Below, in pieces: positions 24,001 through 38,600 of a stretch of 64,000 bases of DNA. The notes under the pieces were generated by a model. It worked only from the letters and a program-made list of their open reading frames with translations. It searched no databases and was not told where the DNA came from. The stretch comes from Trichoplax adhaerens (lineage: Eukaryota > Placozoa > Uniplacotomia > Trichoplacea > Trichoplacidae): contig NW_002060947.1 of the NCBI RefSeq assembly GCF_000150275.1, forward strand, positions 1,973,740-2,037,739. Direction: 5' to 3'. Numbering within the stretch: position 1 is the stretch's first letter; every line of letters begins with the position of its first letter. The position numbers and the translations under genes were made by a program.

Positions 24001-26473
24001 AGATGAAAATTTGCTATTTACGCAGCTATCTTAACTTAATGTCGTAGAAAACCCTTGAACCATGTCACCACCGTACGAAAATAACTTTGATCTATTCTAT
24101 TTTGGAACTCAAAACTAGGTCCTTACGGATAATGTAGCCGATGTTGTCCTAGAATTTTCCTTTTTATGTGCTATTAGCGTGCTAGCAATAGCCTGCCCAT
24201 GTGCTTTGGGCTTGGCAACACCTACTGCCGTTATGGTTGGTACTGGAGTAGGAGCTCAGTTAGGCATCCTTATTAAAGGCGGACTACCGTTAGAAATCGC
24301 TCATAAGGTTACACTGTCTCAATAATTATTACCCAAAGTGGATAATGTCATCTCATACCATAAACATCACTATCCATCTATATTAACATTTGAAATATTA
24401 TTTCTTAGGTTTCCGTAGTCATCTTTGATAAAACAGGTACCTTAACACAAGGTAAACCCAAGGTGAAAGAAGTTTTATTGGCCAACAGCTTGCTTATAGA
24501 TGCTAATCAGCTGATTAAATTGGCTGGAGCCGCTGAAAGCAACAGTGAGCATCCTTTAGCTCAAGCAATCGTGCAACATGCACAAAAGGTTTGTATTAGT
24601 CTTTGCAGTTGCTGGCTAATAAAGAGGTGCTTATACAAATAGGAGTAGTTCAAGCTATGACTAACTACGAGCATTCTACTCAAATCTTTCGTTACAGGAA
24701 ACCAAAGAAACAATCCTTGGTAAAACTAGCTATTTCAAATCTAAAACTGGATTTGGAATAAGTTGCAGTGTAACTTTATCAGAATCGAATGGTAAAACAT
24801 TAGACAGAATACTGTAGAATATCTTAGCTAAAATGATTTCAATACGTTTCATTTTCTAATTTTGCATGATGCAGTATATGTTTTTAAATTGATTGAAATT
24901 TACAGGAATATATTTTGTTATAGCTTATTTTCCAGTCAATTACAGAGCAACGTAATTTCCTATTTTCGTGTAGACGAATAACTGAACTTTAATTTTATTA
25001 CAGTTAACTATAGTAAATCATACCGATTTAAAAGTATTACGGAAAAAGATCGTGATGTTATCATTGGAAACAGACATTGGATGCATGCTAATCATATTAA
25101 GATCAAAACTGAATTTCATCATAAAGTCGCAACTTATGAAAGCCAAGGAATGAGCGTTGTTTTAGTTGGCATTGATGGTGAGTATGTTGGAATTAAAGAA
25201 ATGATCACAAATACTGTTACTATTTCAATTAATGAAGAATTGAAACTGCAACTGAAGCTATAAACATGGACAATAGGTGAGATCGCTGGAGCTTTTGCTA
25301 TCTGTGATACGATTAAATCTGATGCAAAGGATGCCGTGCAGAATCTACACAAGATGAATATTGAAGTTATTATGATGACTGGAGATAACAGAAGAACTGC
25401 AGAAGCTATTGCAAAAGAAGTAATGTATAAATTGTATTCTTACTTTAGCTATTATAGATCAAAGTAGAATACGAATTTATTTTTAATAATATCATTTAGG
25501 TCGGAATTCAAGCAATATATGCTAATGTCAAACCAGCTGACAAAATCGCTAAAGTTAAATCGTTACAAAGTCGCAATAATGTAGTAGCTATGGTTGGTGA
25601 TGGCATTAATGATTCGCCTGCGCTAGCTCAAGCAGATGTAGGAATAGCTATTGGTAGTGGTACTGACGTAGCTATAGAAGCCGCGGATATAGTTCTGGTT
25701 AAGGTTAGGCAAATTTTTCCTCGGTATTATAACCTTCTTTTAATATTCGCCTATACTGATATGAGCATGTTGCAACTAAAGTTCATTCGACATTTCATCT
25801 TCAATCAGGAGAAATTGATGGACGTTGTCACAGCAATCGATTTATCCCGAACTACCCTAAGGAGAATAAGATGGAATTACTTTTTCGCAACCATATATAA
25901 TATTGTATGTATCCCAATAGCTGCAGGTGCTTTTAAGCCAGTTGGATTTGTTATACGTCCTTGGATGGCAAGTGCTGCTATGGCTACCTCATCAGTCTCT
26001 GTAGTGCTATCTTCATTGTGGTTGAGAAGGTATTACTAAACAATTTTATGATTATACACGAAATGCAATGACCAAATTATGACTTATTGCTACAATTAAA
26101 GGGTTTAAGAACAAAATATGATGCACTCTAGTAATTACCTAAGTATTCTGTTATAAATCTACAACATTGTTTAATACTATAGTTACTCTGAGAATAGCTT
26201 GTAATATATAGTCATCTCATTTCACCTCACAAATATAATTACATACTTCTACAATACTGTAAAGTATACATATCGTATGCATTGACACAAAAAAATTCCT
26301 TTTACAGATACAAGAGACCAGCAGGTACAAGATCGATTACAGAATACTGGTTTAAAGGTACCTTGGGGCGAAGTCCGAAATTAAATATACATGTAAGCAA
26401 TAATAGCTATAGAAGTCTGGCTGACGTAGAGGCAGCAGATACTCAAGCCACGGAAAATTCTCAGTTGCTGTAA
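18098..26473 (+). CDS. ATP7: ATP7-like copper-transporting P1B ATPase, copy 2
   Basis: Twenty-one exons: 18098-18217, 18768-19328, 20070-20322, 20453-20737, 20822-20982, 21150-21311, 21877-21953, 22087-22246, 22366-22476, 22608-22730, 22997-23088, 23169-23451, 23531-23665, 24119-24307, 24409-24588, 24698-24791, 25004-25177, 25277-25419, 25500-25703, 25809-26029, 26308-26473. All are GT-AG and in frame, giving 1297 residues, the same total as copy 1 although six exons differ in length. Four metal-binding domains keep CxxC (exons 1, 2, 3 and 4). The sixth (exon 6) reads IDHIIGQES and has lost both Cys. Catalytic motifs are complete: SLITGE, CPC, DKTG (Asp911), SEHPL, TGDN, GDGIND, and the TM7/TM8 ligands IYN and MATSS. 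The linker in exon 4 is long, Asn/Lys/Asp-rich and unlike copy 1. The protein ends QLL, again a dileucine. Expected role: ATP-driven Cu(I) export or loading of secreted cuproenzymes. Confidence 0.93.
19372..19456 (+). pseudogene. decayed duplicate of part of an ATP7 metal-binding exon
   Basis: Just inside intron 2 of copy 2, the sequence reads as [14 protein letters not shown] followed by [11 protein letters not shown]. This parallels the end of exon 2 ([15 protein letters not shown] then [11 protein letters not shown]), about 140 bases upstream. It lacks the CxxC half and a usable acceptor, and is followed by non-coding sequence. It looks like a partial tandem duplication of the exon's 3' end that is decaying in the intron. 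Confidence 0.7.
19751..19921. repeat. tandem duplication, about 86 bp, in intron 2 of ATP7 copy 2
   Basis: Two adjacent units share TATA(A/G)CGCTA(A/G)TAGA, CTTAGGATTC and GATTTATCGATCAT, starting at 19751 and 19837. They are diverged by substitutions and small indels. No coding content. Confidence 0.7.
21304..21840. repeat. about six 88-bp repeats filling intron 6 of ATP7 copy 2
   Basis: Units recur at about 88-base spacing, marked by TTGGATC at 21317, 21405, 21493, 21582 and 21669, with a diverged sixth near 21760. Each holds GTGCTAAAAG, AGTTGGATCTAAAGTAGATG, GATAGTAAAACTAATAGG and AATTAGATCAATCTAATTGA. The first unit begins in the exon itself: CTGCTAAAA is the exon end and GTTAGT the donor. 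The array therefore repeats the splice-donor neighbourhood. Confidence 0.85.
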
Positions 26474-29400
26474 ATATCATCCGTCATCATTTATATTTGG
26501 TTTATACGGGTATGAATGCAAGGCTTTCCAGCGAAATGGCTTACAATTTACTTCAGAAAATAGCGCTGATGTAGATTTTCATTTATATCTAAATTAAAAA
26601 AACGAATTAATAAACGTTACTTAAAAGTCGATGGAAAAGTACTTGCAGATTGATATTTTGATAGTAAGTGATGGCTAGGTCCAGGCATTAAATTTACACA
26701 TATTTTTATAAATTATAAAATTTGGTTAGAAATTTTAATAGTAAAGCATTGATTCTCAATACTAGTAAACTGCGTTCCTGGAAATGAGTAAATGTACATC
26801 ATGTACTGTATACTATTTCCGAATGATTATGTTCATTCTTGTAAAGAATAACTTATTCAATTTTAAAAATTTTTTAATTTGACTACTAATGTGATAAGAA
26901 AATCATCTTAACGGTTTGCGATCTCAATACTTACCGAATGTACGGAGAAGTCAAATCTATTATAAGTCAAGATCAATTTATAGAATTTTACTTCGAAATT
27001 TCGTATTGAAATAAAATATTACAATGACTAATTTAGTTTGTAACAAAGTAGAGCTTATTACTACATATTATAATCTTGTACCAGTAGCCATTGTACAGGA
27101 TAGCTTTCAGGTTGATTTTATCAAACTTACAGTCTAATCTATCGCCATGTTGAATGAAAACAATTAGGTTTAGATCGAATTCTTATATTGGTTACTTTGT
27201 TACCGTTATACTTGCTTCAGAGTATTTTAGATACATTTAAGTGCGGATATATATTAATGTTTACAATAATTTTATAGAGGTAAAATTTAGATTTTACATG
27301 ATCGTACACCATTCCTATAGTAGATCTTTAAATTGAGTGAAAAGAAAAATTGTGATATAAATTATGCCGTTAAGTAGAGCATAACGTCCTTATACGAGTT
27401 TCTGTTAGAGATATTTTAAAAGCAGTTGATTTCTAGATATCCAGACAATGGAAAATGGGATAGTCGATTTTGCACCTTCATTAGCACATTGTTACTCAGT
27501 ATTTTATTGTAGTCATAATCATATTATTGTGTGATCGACAGCTATGCAAGAGTGATATTGCAATTTCCGTTCCAAAATCAAAGTTATTAAGAATAAATCG
27601 CCATTTTTTACCAAATTTTTGTTCTACCTCCATTCATTGAATCATTATTAGAACTGAGATATTTGCCGTTCAAATATACCACTAGAAAAAGTACCTTCTA
27701 TACCATTGCTATAATCTGAATATTTACAGTATATCCATTTATATATTTTATTCGGAAATTGAATATTATGGCATGTTTATTATAATGCTGATGTGTAGCA
27801 CAACGCTGCAAAATATACCCTGGGAATAAGTAAATGAATTTTGCAATTGATTAATTAATCATTTTTACTGATGAAGCATTAAAATGATAGTAAATGCAGT
27901 CATAAAGATTTATCTTAAGCAAGCATTATCACTCAGGTAAAGCTACAATTTCGCAATAAAATTGTATTGATAAAGACTAAAGATGGGAGAAAATTCAATG
28001 GTTGAAATAGGTCATGGTCGATTATGACATAAAAGAATCATAACGTACCATACGATACATACAGGCTATTATTGATCAGTTATCATATTGATACAGAAGA
28101 ATAATTTCGCCACATGATTTATCTTTGAAATTTATGATAACTTTAGGCGATAAAAATCGAATTCGCTGCACAATTACATAGGTCTATAGCGTTTTGTTGA
28201 TGCAGACAGTGCTTATTTTGATAAGTGCCAAGGATAACAAAAAATTTCAACAATTGGAATAGCCTATAATGGATCGCTTAAAGGCCGTGATGCTGTATTA
28301 TTCTTCTTATGACAGTAAAATGAATAAATAGATACATCAACATTAAATAATCAATTTCATTTGGTGAGGGTTTATCATATAATTATTATTGATGAACTGT
28401 TATGGTGATAGAAAGAGCAATATTTCAGTTTACAAGGTTATAATACCCATCTCCACTTAATATTTTATGGCATTTTAAGCGATATAATTATGAGTAATGG
28501 ATAAGAATAACAGATCAATATTCACGATTGAAATACTTTGCTATCGATAACCATAAGAAAATATACCATTAGTTGAAAATTGAACGGGGCTGAAGAGAAT
28601 AAATTTTCGCATCAGCATAAAATTTTATTCTATATTAAGACTACAGCATTTTTATTTTTAGTATTATTTATTATTATTGATGAAGTATCAAGACAATAAG
28701 AAATACTACTGCAATCAATTTGACAGCAGCAGACGGTAATAATGAATAATTAACAAAACTTTTAGGAAGTGATCATTGATAACAATAAGGATTAATCTTG
28801 CAATAAGATAATGTCTCTTATCTAAGAGCTACTGCTTATTTAAATAAGGTATTGATAAAAATATAATTATTTACTACAGTAATCACGTAGTGCCATAAAG
28901 CGTGAATGATGAGGAATATTTATCTTTCCTTAGCTTAAGAGTGTGTTATATCGTGTTTTTGTATGTTGATATTGCATTTTATAACAGTAGGAAGAAAAGC
29001 CTACATCTATTATTGTATGCGTTAGAGGCTCTATAAATAAGTTTAAAAGATGAGGAAAAATCAATTGAGTTTATATCAGTTAGCCTATAATGATCGATGA
29101 TATTGTTGTATATCAAATCAATCATTTCTAAGCAGTATGCTTTCTCAGATCTAGTTGATAAAAGCAATATCATAATTGGATCTTTTCTAATATTTTATTT
29201 TTGAAATTGAAAATTTATCTAAATTTATCTTATAATAAGCTAATGGCATGGCTGCATTCCTTAACAACCAGGACAGGTGTTGTAATATTGAATATTTAAT
29301 CCATCAAGGAGTTACGTAAATTAAGTAAACAATGGAGAAAGAAGCTCCATTAAGGTGATAGCATGAAATTGCTTTATAGTCAGGCAAATTAATAGAATAT

Positions 29401-29634
29401 TACTTACGTAAGATCTTGTAATCTATTGTATGTACCTATCTTTAATATTAAAATCGGTGATTCTACATTTGTGCATTACCTGATTTTGACTTTATTGTAG
29501 TTTAACGGCATGTGAGTTATTATTTGAGCAATACGCAGTAACATCAGGATAGGAAACATTCTGACTAATCCAAACTCAAAAAATAAATTTGTCAAGATTG
29601 CTGAGTGATAGTAAAATTATTTTTCCTACACCTG
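26474..29634. other. intergenic between ATP7 copies 2 and 3
   Basis: 3.2 kb with AATAAA at 26609-26614, a plausible poly(A) signal for copy 2. I looked for metal-binding exons encoding GMTCxxC that would extend copy 3 at its N-terminus and saw none. Nothing else is recognisable. Confidence 0.5.
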
Positions 29635-32600
29635 ATGGCTTCTAATCTACTTGGACTTAGCCCGAAAGAATCCGATGCAGTCTCTGTTAAAGCTAGTTGT
29701 TTGTCGTTGTACATTTCAGGAATGACTTGTGCATTTTGTGCCAGAACTATTGAACGAGAATTGCAAAAACAAGAAGGTAAATTCGATGCTAGCATATCGT
29801 TATATTTTAATCTGTATAGTTGTACCATTTACTTTAATTTCAAGATTTTAAATAGTATATTTCTTGTATTAATTCTATCGCAATAAAATTATGAATGATC
29901 AGTTCAGGACTAGTTGTAACATGCTAACAAATTGAACATATTTAGGAAGTATTCTAAATTAGACATGATATAATCCTAATGCCGCATGTAAGTGTTACAA
30001 AACAGCTCTGCAGCGAGATAACGTGAAGTGCGATCAATAAGTTGATTCTCTAATCTACGTATTAGGGAGCAATATCTGCTCTATCAGAAAGATTTTTCCT
30101 ATGCTAGTAGACTACGCAAAAATTTATAAGCCTCGTATTTTACGTAAAACATTAATCTTAAGAACTCCCTTTATCATACGATATACCGCATTTTTATACT
30201 CATTTACAATAGTTAGACATCCTAGTTAGTAATATTAATATTGAAACCTTCAAATGAATCAAAAAACAATTTTATCTACTTCTACTTAATGAAGACAGCA
30301 ATATTTACGAACATAGACGTCTATTGACTAATACAAAATAGTCAGATTACAATATGTCCTATCACGGAACATTTCCATGATAATTGTAATCTACAACCTA
30401 CCATAAGTAAGTTATAATTGCAGTGATTAGAATTGCAAGAATATTTAAATCAGAATCTCACTGAATAAGGGTAAATCAAAAAATTAACCTAACATATATA
30501 TTTCTACTATAATCTCAATATTACGGTGCATAACTCTGTAACAGTAAGATTTCCCATTACCCTATCATTTAGGATATCTGGTTTTGAATATTTATTCGAA
30601 AAACTTTGTAGGGGGTTTTTTAATCAATCTAAAATATTGCTGTCAGACCGATAAGTGTTAAATTAAAGCAATTTTAAGTCATCTAATAGTGGAGCATCTG
30701 TATTAGGATTACAAGCTCCTATTTTCTTTTTATGTCTATCATATTCAGCCTTGCAAAACAAAATCCTATTTGTGGCATTCAAATTAGATCTTTTACTATT
30801 CTTACGCATAAGAGTATAATTTTATCGTCTACAATAGTACTGCAGAAAATATTCATATATCAATATGCAATCTGTTCAATAAATTTAAAATTATAAGACT
30901 TATATATAACATTTAAATTAGAGCAGCTCTACTACCAAAAAGCCAACAGCTGATTACTTTACGCTATCTATTAGTGAAAATCGATCCTAAGATCATAAAA
31001 CTGCGATTACTCGCTTCTGATTAGTTTCTGACTAGTTTTGTCATATTAGCTTTGTTAAATAGAATCTTCATGACACTGTAGAATTGGTCAATTGGATATA
31101 ATTTCATAGTTATATGTGAAATTTAAGGTATTCTTATCGCCTAGAATTGTATCGAAGTGAATATATGTTTATGCCGTTACACTTTTTATTCTATCTATCT
31201 CAAGTACAGTAGCCGTATAAATATAAAGTTATAGCAGTTGTATTATCTAACATGCGGTAATTGATTAATTTTAGGCTATTTAATGTTTTGAAAATTCAAT
31301 TCTAATGCCCTAAATTAGGAACATTTATCCTCTAATTGGCCCTTTGAATCATTCGTCAGGCTGTCCTTTTAAAATAAACCTTTTAGATTGCATACACTCG
31401 TCAAAATTAGATATTAACCTAATCTCACTATTCTCTTCCTATCATCATTGTAAGCAATGGAGAATATTTATGTTAGCATATTCGCATATGACTTTACTTG
31501 TTATTAAACCATTTTAAACATTTTTCACTCGCAGATACGAATATGACGTAAGTTATAATCAGCATATAAGTTAACTTTAACGAATCCTTTTTTGGTATTA
31601 GTTTAACAAATTTTGCAGCGTATTAATTTGCTTTAAATCATAATATTTAGCTAACTTTCTACTTTAATTTATCAGTTCATTCGCATTTATTGTACACGAC
31701 ATAACTGTATAAATTTTTATTTTGAGTGATAAAAAATAAGGGCCAAATATCTATTCAAATGTTTGTAACATGTATTTTTATTTATAGAAGCTTTCGCATA
31801 AACGTATACAACCGTAAAATTAGACTAATTCTGTCAAAAAATGAAATAATGTAAACAGTCAAGAGTACATCTATATCTTTTCCTAATGTAATGCACACCC
31901 TTCATCCTCTCGGTAGTCGTATAAATTTATCCATAAGTAACATTAGAGCAGTACTATTATTAAATCATATAAAGTCAAACTATCAAAAGTACCTCCATAC
32001 ATTCTCGTACGGTTGCGCTGGTCTTTTTATCAATCAAAACTGTCGTATAAATATAGATGATCACTAAATTAGGGTAGTTTCATCAAGCGATGAAATGATG
32101 CCGAATAGTAAGAAAGCATTTGTATCCTGATACTTGTCTTTTCATCACTTAAGCTATCGCTTAAATATAGACAAGAGTTAATAAAGCAATAATATGATAG
32201 CGTTGATTGATCATGTTTGATATCGATACTGGAAGCTAAGGTATTGTGTGCATGCTTAAAAATTACAAAAATACAAAATTTCATCCTTTTTGCTGCTCTT
32301 CTAGTCCTTTTATTGTGAATTTATAACTATTATACAGGTATGAAGATAAATAAGAGTTAATTTTGAAAAATTTAAAGAACCCCCCCCCCGTCCGTAAACT
32401 GCTTGAAATTATCCTGTACTAGATTATTTATGCATACAGTATATCAAAGTGTTACCTAAATACCGATCGACAGGAAATAAACTAACCCATTAGTTTAACA
32501 AATTCATACTATTTTTGGTTCTCAAATTAGGAATTATTGCTGTATCAGTGGCTCTATTATCATCAACAGGAAATGTTATTTACGATACTAATCGATTGAA

Positions 32601-35600
32601 AGCTATTCAAGTGCAAAGTCGAATACAACAACTAGGTTTCACTGCCTCAATATTATCAGAAGATGATCAGAATAAAAGCCGCATCGAAGTTATGGTAAAT
32701 AACCTAGCACGGGTACTGTAATAATCGTTTGATCAAGTTATAGACTTAATATCCCATTTTATGGCCTAGATTGAAAATTTAACATCCACCACTTGCATTG
32801 CTGATCTCAAATCCTCATTGCAAAGAATCCAAGGTGTTCAAACTGTAACAATCGTCTATCAAACTAAGCGCGCTATCATCAAATTTGATCCTAATCTAGC
32901 TAATATTCATCAGATCGTTAAGAAAATTCAGGTTGAATAGTTAGAGCTGACACTATAAAAAATTTATAGCTAATTCTTTACAAGTACAGAAAATAATTTA
33001 TCCTATAAAACTTGTAAAATTTTGGGCAATAACCTCGCTAATAGAGATTTTCATTTTCAGAATCTTGGATATAAAACAAATCTAATCACGCATGATTCTA
33101 TGCAAAATAACCTTCAGTGTGGGAAAGATATCCTAAGGTAATTTTATTGGAAGATCTTTATCTAACTATCTGTAATTTTAATCTAACTTTTAAATAAAAA
33201 ATTAAATGTTAAAGTTAGAAGCTATTTTTATTTTAACTGTAGATGGAAGACTGTATTTATAACTTCTATAATATTTTCCATACCTGTTGTGGTTGTCCTG
33301 ATCGCTTTCAATCAAAATAGACGAAAGCAAATTATTATTTTTCCTGGTGTATCATTAAAGAACCTACTTTTACTCGTGCTGTGTACTCCTATTCAGGTCT
33401 ATTACCTCATTTATTTCTTGATTTTACAATATCAGCGAGCGATAAATGTTAAAAAAGCTGATTTATTTTTTGTAATAGAATAATACATATAAGTAGTTAT
33501 GGCAAAGGTTTACAGAGTTAAAAGCTGAATTTAATTTAGTAGTAAGATAGGTGTTGCTTAAATTTCGAAGTCAAGAAATGACATCGATCGATAAGAACTT
33601 CCTATTCCCAATTCAGATAGCTTGCAACTTACGACTATTATAGCAGGGACAGTTCGGCAAGCATGGTAGTTATACAGAATCATTAAGCACATGTATTCAA
33701 AAGCTATTTTGTAATATTTATAATTAATTCTGGGAGCTATAAAAGATTAATAGGATTAGCTATAGATTGGACTAAGGGAGAATGAGCAATTGCATACAAT
33801 CATGAAAGTACATATCTAGAAGCCTTTTCCTTATATCTACAATTCTGCCTTAGAGCTATAAATGATTAATAGGATTGAATATGGCCTTAAGGAAAGAACT
33901 AGGATTTGTGCAGAACTGTGTGAATATTATAAAATTCATCTCAAATAATCTGCTGTAGAGAAGAAAGTCCCAAGCCGTTCAGTCTATAAACTAGATAACT
34001 AGAAATATTGTTAATCTATTTGAATTTCTAATGTTATTGTAGGTTCTTGGTAGTCTTCAAATCTATCCAGCCTCTTACCATGCAATAAAGTATCGTACAG
34101 CAAATATGGATCTATTGGTGTTTATAACAATCACTATTGCCTATCTATACTCAGTAAGTTTCGCCATTCACTGACTATGCATTCTTAAAATTATAACTAT
34201 TTATGAAACATTCAGTTAAATATTACCTTAACTTAAGAGATATTTTAGTCACTTACCTTAACATTATATAATTATAATTTGTCTTAAAATTGACTTCTAC
34301 AAATCAATATCAATATGAAATTTAGCAGAAAACAGCTATTGATTTTCAGTAATGGAATTATTTTCAATCATATGCCTTGTTATATTAATGCTATCGTATT
34401 ATTTACCTATAAATGAAATATATGTATTAACTTCTTGCGCTTCGCATAAGTAATTGACTGTAACTTTGAGATACGTAAAAAACATATAATTTTTATTGAA
34501 AGAAAACGGCTGTTAAAATATTAAACATTACTAAACTACTCTAACGGCTAGTTTTAAGCAGTAACATACTGTAGCTTTGAGAGATTGAAAATAAGATGGC
34601 TTCAAAACATTCGTCTACCGAAGTTTTTAGTCGGGGAATAATTTTTAATCATATACCTAATTATACCGATATTATCGAATCAATTACCTTTAAAGATATA
34701 TTAACTGGATAAACCTTTAGAAGCTTGTGCTCCTCAAAAGTAGCTTACTATAATTTTAAGATAACTATAAAATGTACAATATTTTTTATTAAAACAAAAT
34801 GTCTACTAAGATATTGAACATTAACAAAAAATTTCACCGGCTAGCTAGTAGTAGCATACTGTACGGCATTAGAACATCGAAATAAGATAGCTTTAAATAT
34901 AATATTGATCTACTAAATTTTCAAATATTAGCTGGATACAGTATCATAACTATAAAACAAATTGCAACTTTCGGATATAATTATAATAGCTTGTACTGCA
35001 ATCTTTGCAATCATGCTATTACAGAAACTATCTACAAAGATTGTAAACATTAATTAAATGATCCTTTCTATATCCATTATTAAATAGTATGACAATAAGC
35101 TATATTAATTAAGTATTTCGAGTACAATTATATGGGAATTTACGGGAATCACTACGAACTAAACTATTCAACTTTAATGAATAAGTTTTAAACAGTGGAC
35201 ATCTTGTTAAAAATATAAATTTAAAAAATAAATTACTGTGCAAAGTTACTTGAACAGCTATCATCGCTTTACTGAAGTTTCACAATGAATGAATCTCGCT
35301 AAATCCCATTTTAATAATTACCAATAGGTCATTGCAATGATTGTTTCGGCAATAGCTAATCCACAAACTAGCCCAGACACATTTCTTGAAAATCCTCCAT
35401 TAATCATGACATTGGTTTCACTAGGGCGATGGATAGAAAGTCTTGCAAAGGTAAGCTATGAATACTTTTCTATGTTGTGTTTAAATTGCCTGTTTACGTG
35501 GATATTTTCGAGATAATTATCCTTTAGCTAAATCTTAATTTGTATTGTGTTCATATAAGAATAAAGCACTAGAATCTGCTAGACGATTTCTTCCATCGAC

Positions 35601-38600
35601 AAGTACAGAAGCTTTACTGGTTGTTCTAGGAGCAAATGGACAAATTGAAAAGTAGAATCAATTTAAGCACATCTACCTCTAATTTCTAATATTATTCATT
35701 TGGATTTGAAGCTATAGCGTACAATAAATTTTTCACTTATTTAACTAGAGAAGAAATGATCCCTACGGATTTAATGCAACGTGGAGACACAATTAAGATT
35801 TTACCAGCTACTCGAGTACTAGTTGATGGAGTAGTCATCGCTGGATCATCAACGGTTGACGAATCAGTTATTCTAGGGGAGACAACACCTGTTCAGAAGC
35901 AAATTGGTGATAAAGTATTTAGTTTATCTATAAATCAACAGAATCCTCTTATCATTAGAGTGGAAGGAATGGGTATGAATACCTTAGCATCGCAAATTGC
36001 TCGCTTAATTTATAAAGGACAAAGTTTAAAGGTTATCCATTGCTAATGAACAGTATAAAGTAGATCATTCTTTTGAATCTTTTCAATTCTATTTGCTTAT
36101 GCTATTATTTCATTCATGGCTACTAGGTTCCTATCCAGCTATTAACCCACAGTATGGCTAATTACTTTTTCTGCATCATTATTTCTTTATCTATGATCAC
36201 ACTGATATTATGGATCATCATCGGCTATAGTAACGTCCAACTTATAGATTTTCAATTTAATGTAAGTAATAGTTGTTTCATAGCTGGGTAAAATTTGGAT
36301 TAAATTAGAATGTGCTGTATCCAATTATACATAAAGCATAAGCATCCTATACTGAGGCAGGAAAATTAGTTGCAGGTTATCTCAAAAATTGATCAATGTA
36401 ATTTTCATATGTTTAAATTAGAATGCGATATATCAATCTATCTTATATCAGCATATCTGCTCATCACGAGCTAACTGCTGTGCTTTGTGTTGTTGCAGCC
36501 AAAATTCTACAACATCCACGAAGTAACATTGGAATTTGCATTTCGTACTGCTATTGCTGTTCTTGCTGTTGCCTATCCATGCTCTTTAGGCTTAGCAACA
36601 CCAATAGCTTTGATAATCGGGATTGGCATTGCTTCAAGAAATGGTATTCTTATTAAAGGAGAAAAGCCACTGGCTCGTGCAAAAGGGGTTAGCTATAACA
36701 AGATTTGAAAAAATTAACTTGAAGAAAATTAGAATGGTTGTGATTTAACGAATTAATTGAGGTTTATGGTGCCTTAGAATTACTTAAACTATTCCATTAT
36801 TACAATTTTTTTAAGTAAATAAAATAGAAACTAGCATCGACTAACGATGATGCTGATAATCTGCAAGTACATAGAATCGAACCAATTTTCTAAAAAGTTA
36901 TCACTAATGCGAAGATGAAACTTTCTATCCAGCTCACAACTGTTTTCCTAAATAAAACTGGAACAATTACAACAGGAAAATGTAACGTAAAACTTGTGCA
37001 CAGTTTTGTCGACGAAAGACAATGTTCCAAGTCGAAACTAATAGCCTTGGCAGGTGCTGCAGAAGCCTGTAGTGAACACTCCGTTGCAGTAGCTATTAGC
37101 AATTATGCCAAAGAGGTTAATCAGTGATGTAGCCTAATTTATAATTTTAATTTTGACTCTTTGGTAGTAAGTAAGCCTTTCTTCAATAATCTTTTTCTAT
37201 TACTATAAAATTAATTCCAATTTGATGAAATCCATCCAAATTTTACAGCGTTATCGCTTTTTTACAGTTTTTTCAAGTAGACGTTCTAGGCGATGTTAGT
37301 GATTTTCAGGAAATGCAAGGCTTGGGGATACAATGCACCGTCACTGATATTGATAACTTGCTAGAAAATACAACTTATGAAGGTTTTTGCGCGGATTTAT
37401 TAAGGATATAAATATATATTAATGAAAACTGCTTAAACATATGCTAGAAAATACAATATAGAAAAGTCTTAGTTTCAATATATTATGAGCAGAGACATGT
37501 GAAAAATGATCTTCTGCTTGTATTCATCAAATAATGTTCCTATTACTATTTAACACTAATAGCTATATCTACTGACTATAATAATACATTTTCTATTTCA
37601 GATATACCCATTAGCCCAAATTCCATCAATAAATCGTATAAGCTAATGCGTATCGACAGTGTAAGATCATATAGGGTTGTTATTGGTAATAGGCAGTGGA
37701 TGCATCGAAATTGCATTTATATCGGTGATGATGTCAACGATTCTATGCTGAAAGAGGAGAGAAATGGAAGAAGTGCTCTATTGATAGCAGTTAATGGTGA
37801 ATGATTATGTAGTAACAAGAATAAGTTACAGCCTTGAGCTTCCATACGTTCATAATTAATGCCTACTATTTCATTAGATTTAGCAATTGGAATGATATCT
37901 GTAGAAGAAAAGATCAGATACAATGCACAAAATGCCATCGATGCTATGCGAAGAATGGATCTCGATGTCATCATGTTTACCGGTGATAATCGTCATACTG
38001 CAACAGCAGTAGCAAGTCAAGTATGCACAATTAATCCATGAAATAGCTGTCACCAAAGCAGCTTTAGAATTATTGACTATAAAATGCAATAGATAATCAT
38101 ATTAGCATGCATTAATCTCGCAGAATTGTTTAAATTAAGAGTTGCTAAGTCGTAACTCTGTAATACATGTATGTGAAGCCAAAGCAATTACCGGTAGGCT
38201 TGCAAATACTATTGCTAATCAGATCGATATAATTAGGTTGGAATTAAACATTTATTCGCTGAAACGACTAAATCAAGCCAACTAGCCATCTTACAAGCAA
38301 TGCAAAGGAAGGGTAAAGTTGTTGCTGCGCTCGGGAATGATTCATCAGATTCGTCTATTTTAGCTAATGCGGACATCGGCATTGCTATTGGCAGTAATGC
38401 ACATCTTAGTATTGATTCAGCGAGTATTGAGATTATAAAGGTAACTGCAAAATTTGGAATGCTGTTAGTGTAAATTGATTTTTGGATACGGATGCTGCCG
38501 GTAATAAGATAATTCTAATCAAATTAAGAAATACTTCGCATCTATTATACAATATGAAAGCATATATACTATCACTTAATAAAATCATGCGATAATAGCT

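Noticed and set aside
36871-36886. Minus-strand GGTTCGATTC resembling a tRNA B box
   Set aside because: No cloverleaf fits; it lies just upstream of an ATP7 copy 3 exon.
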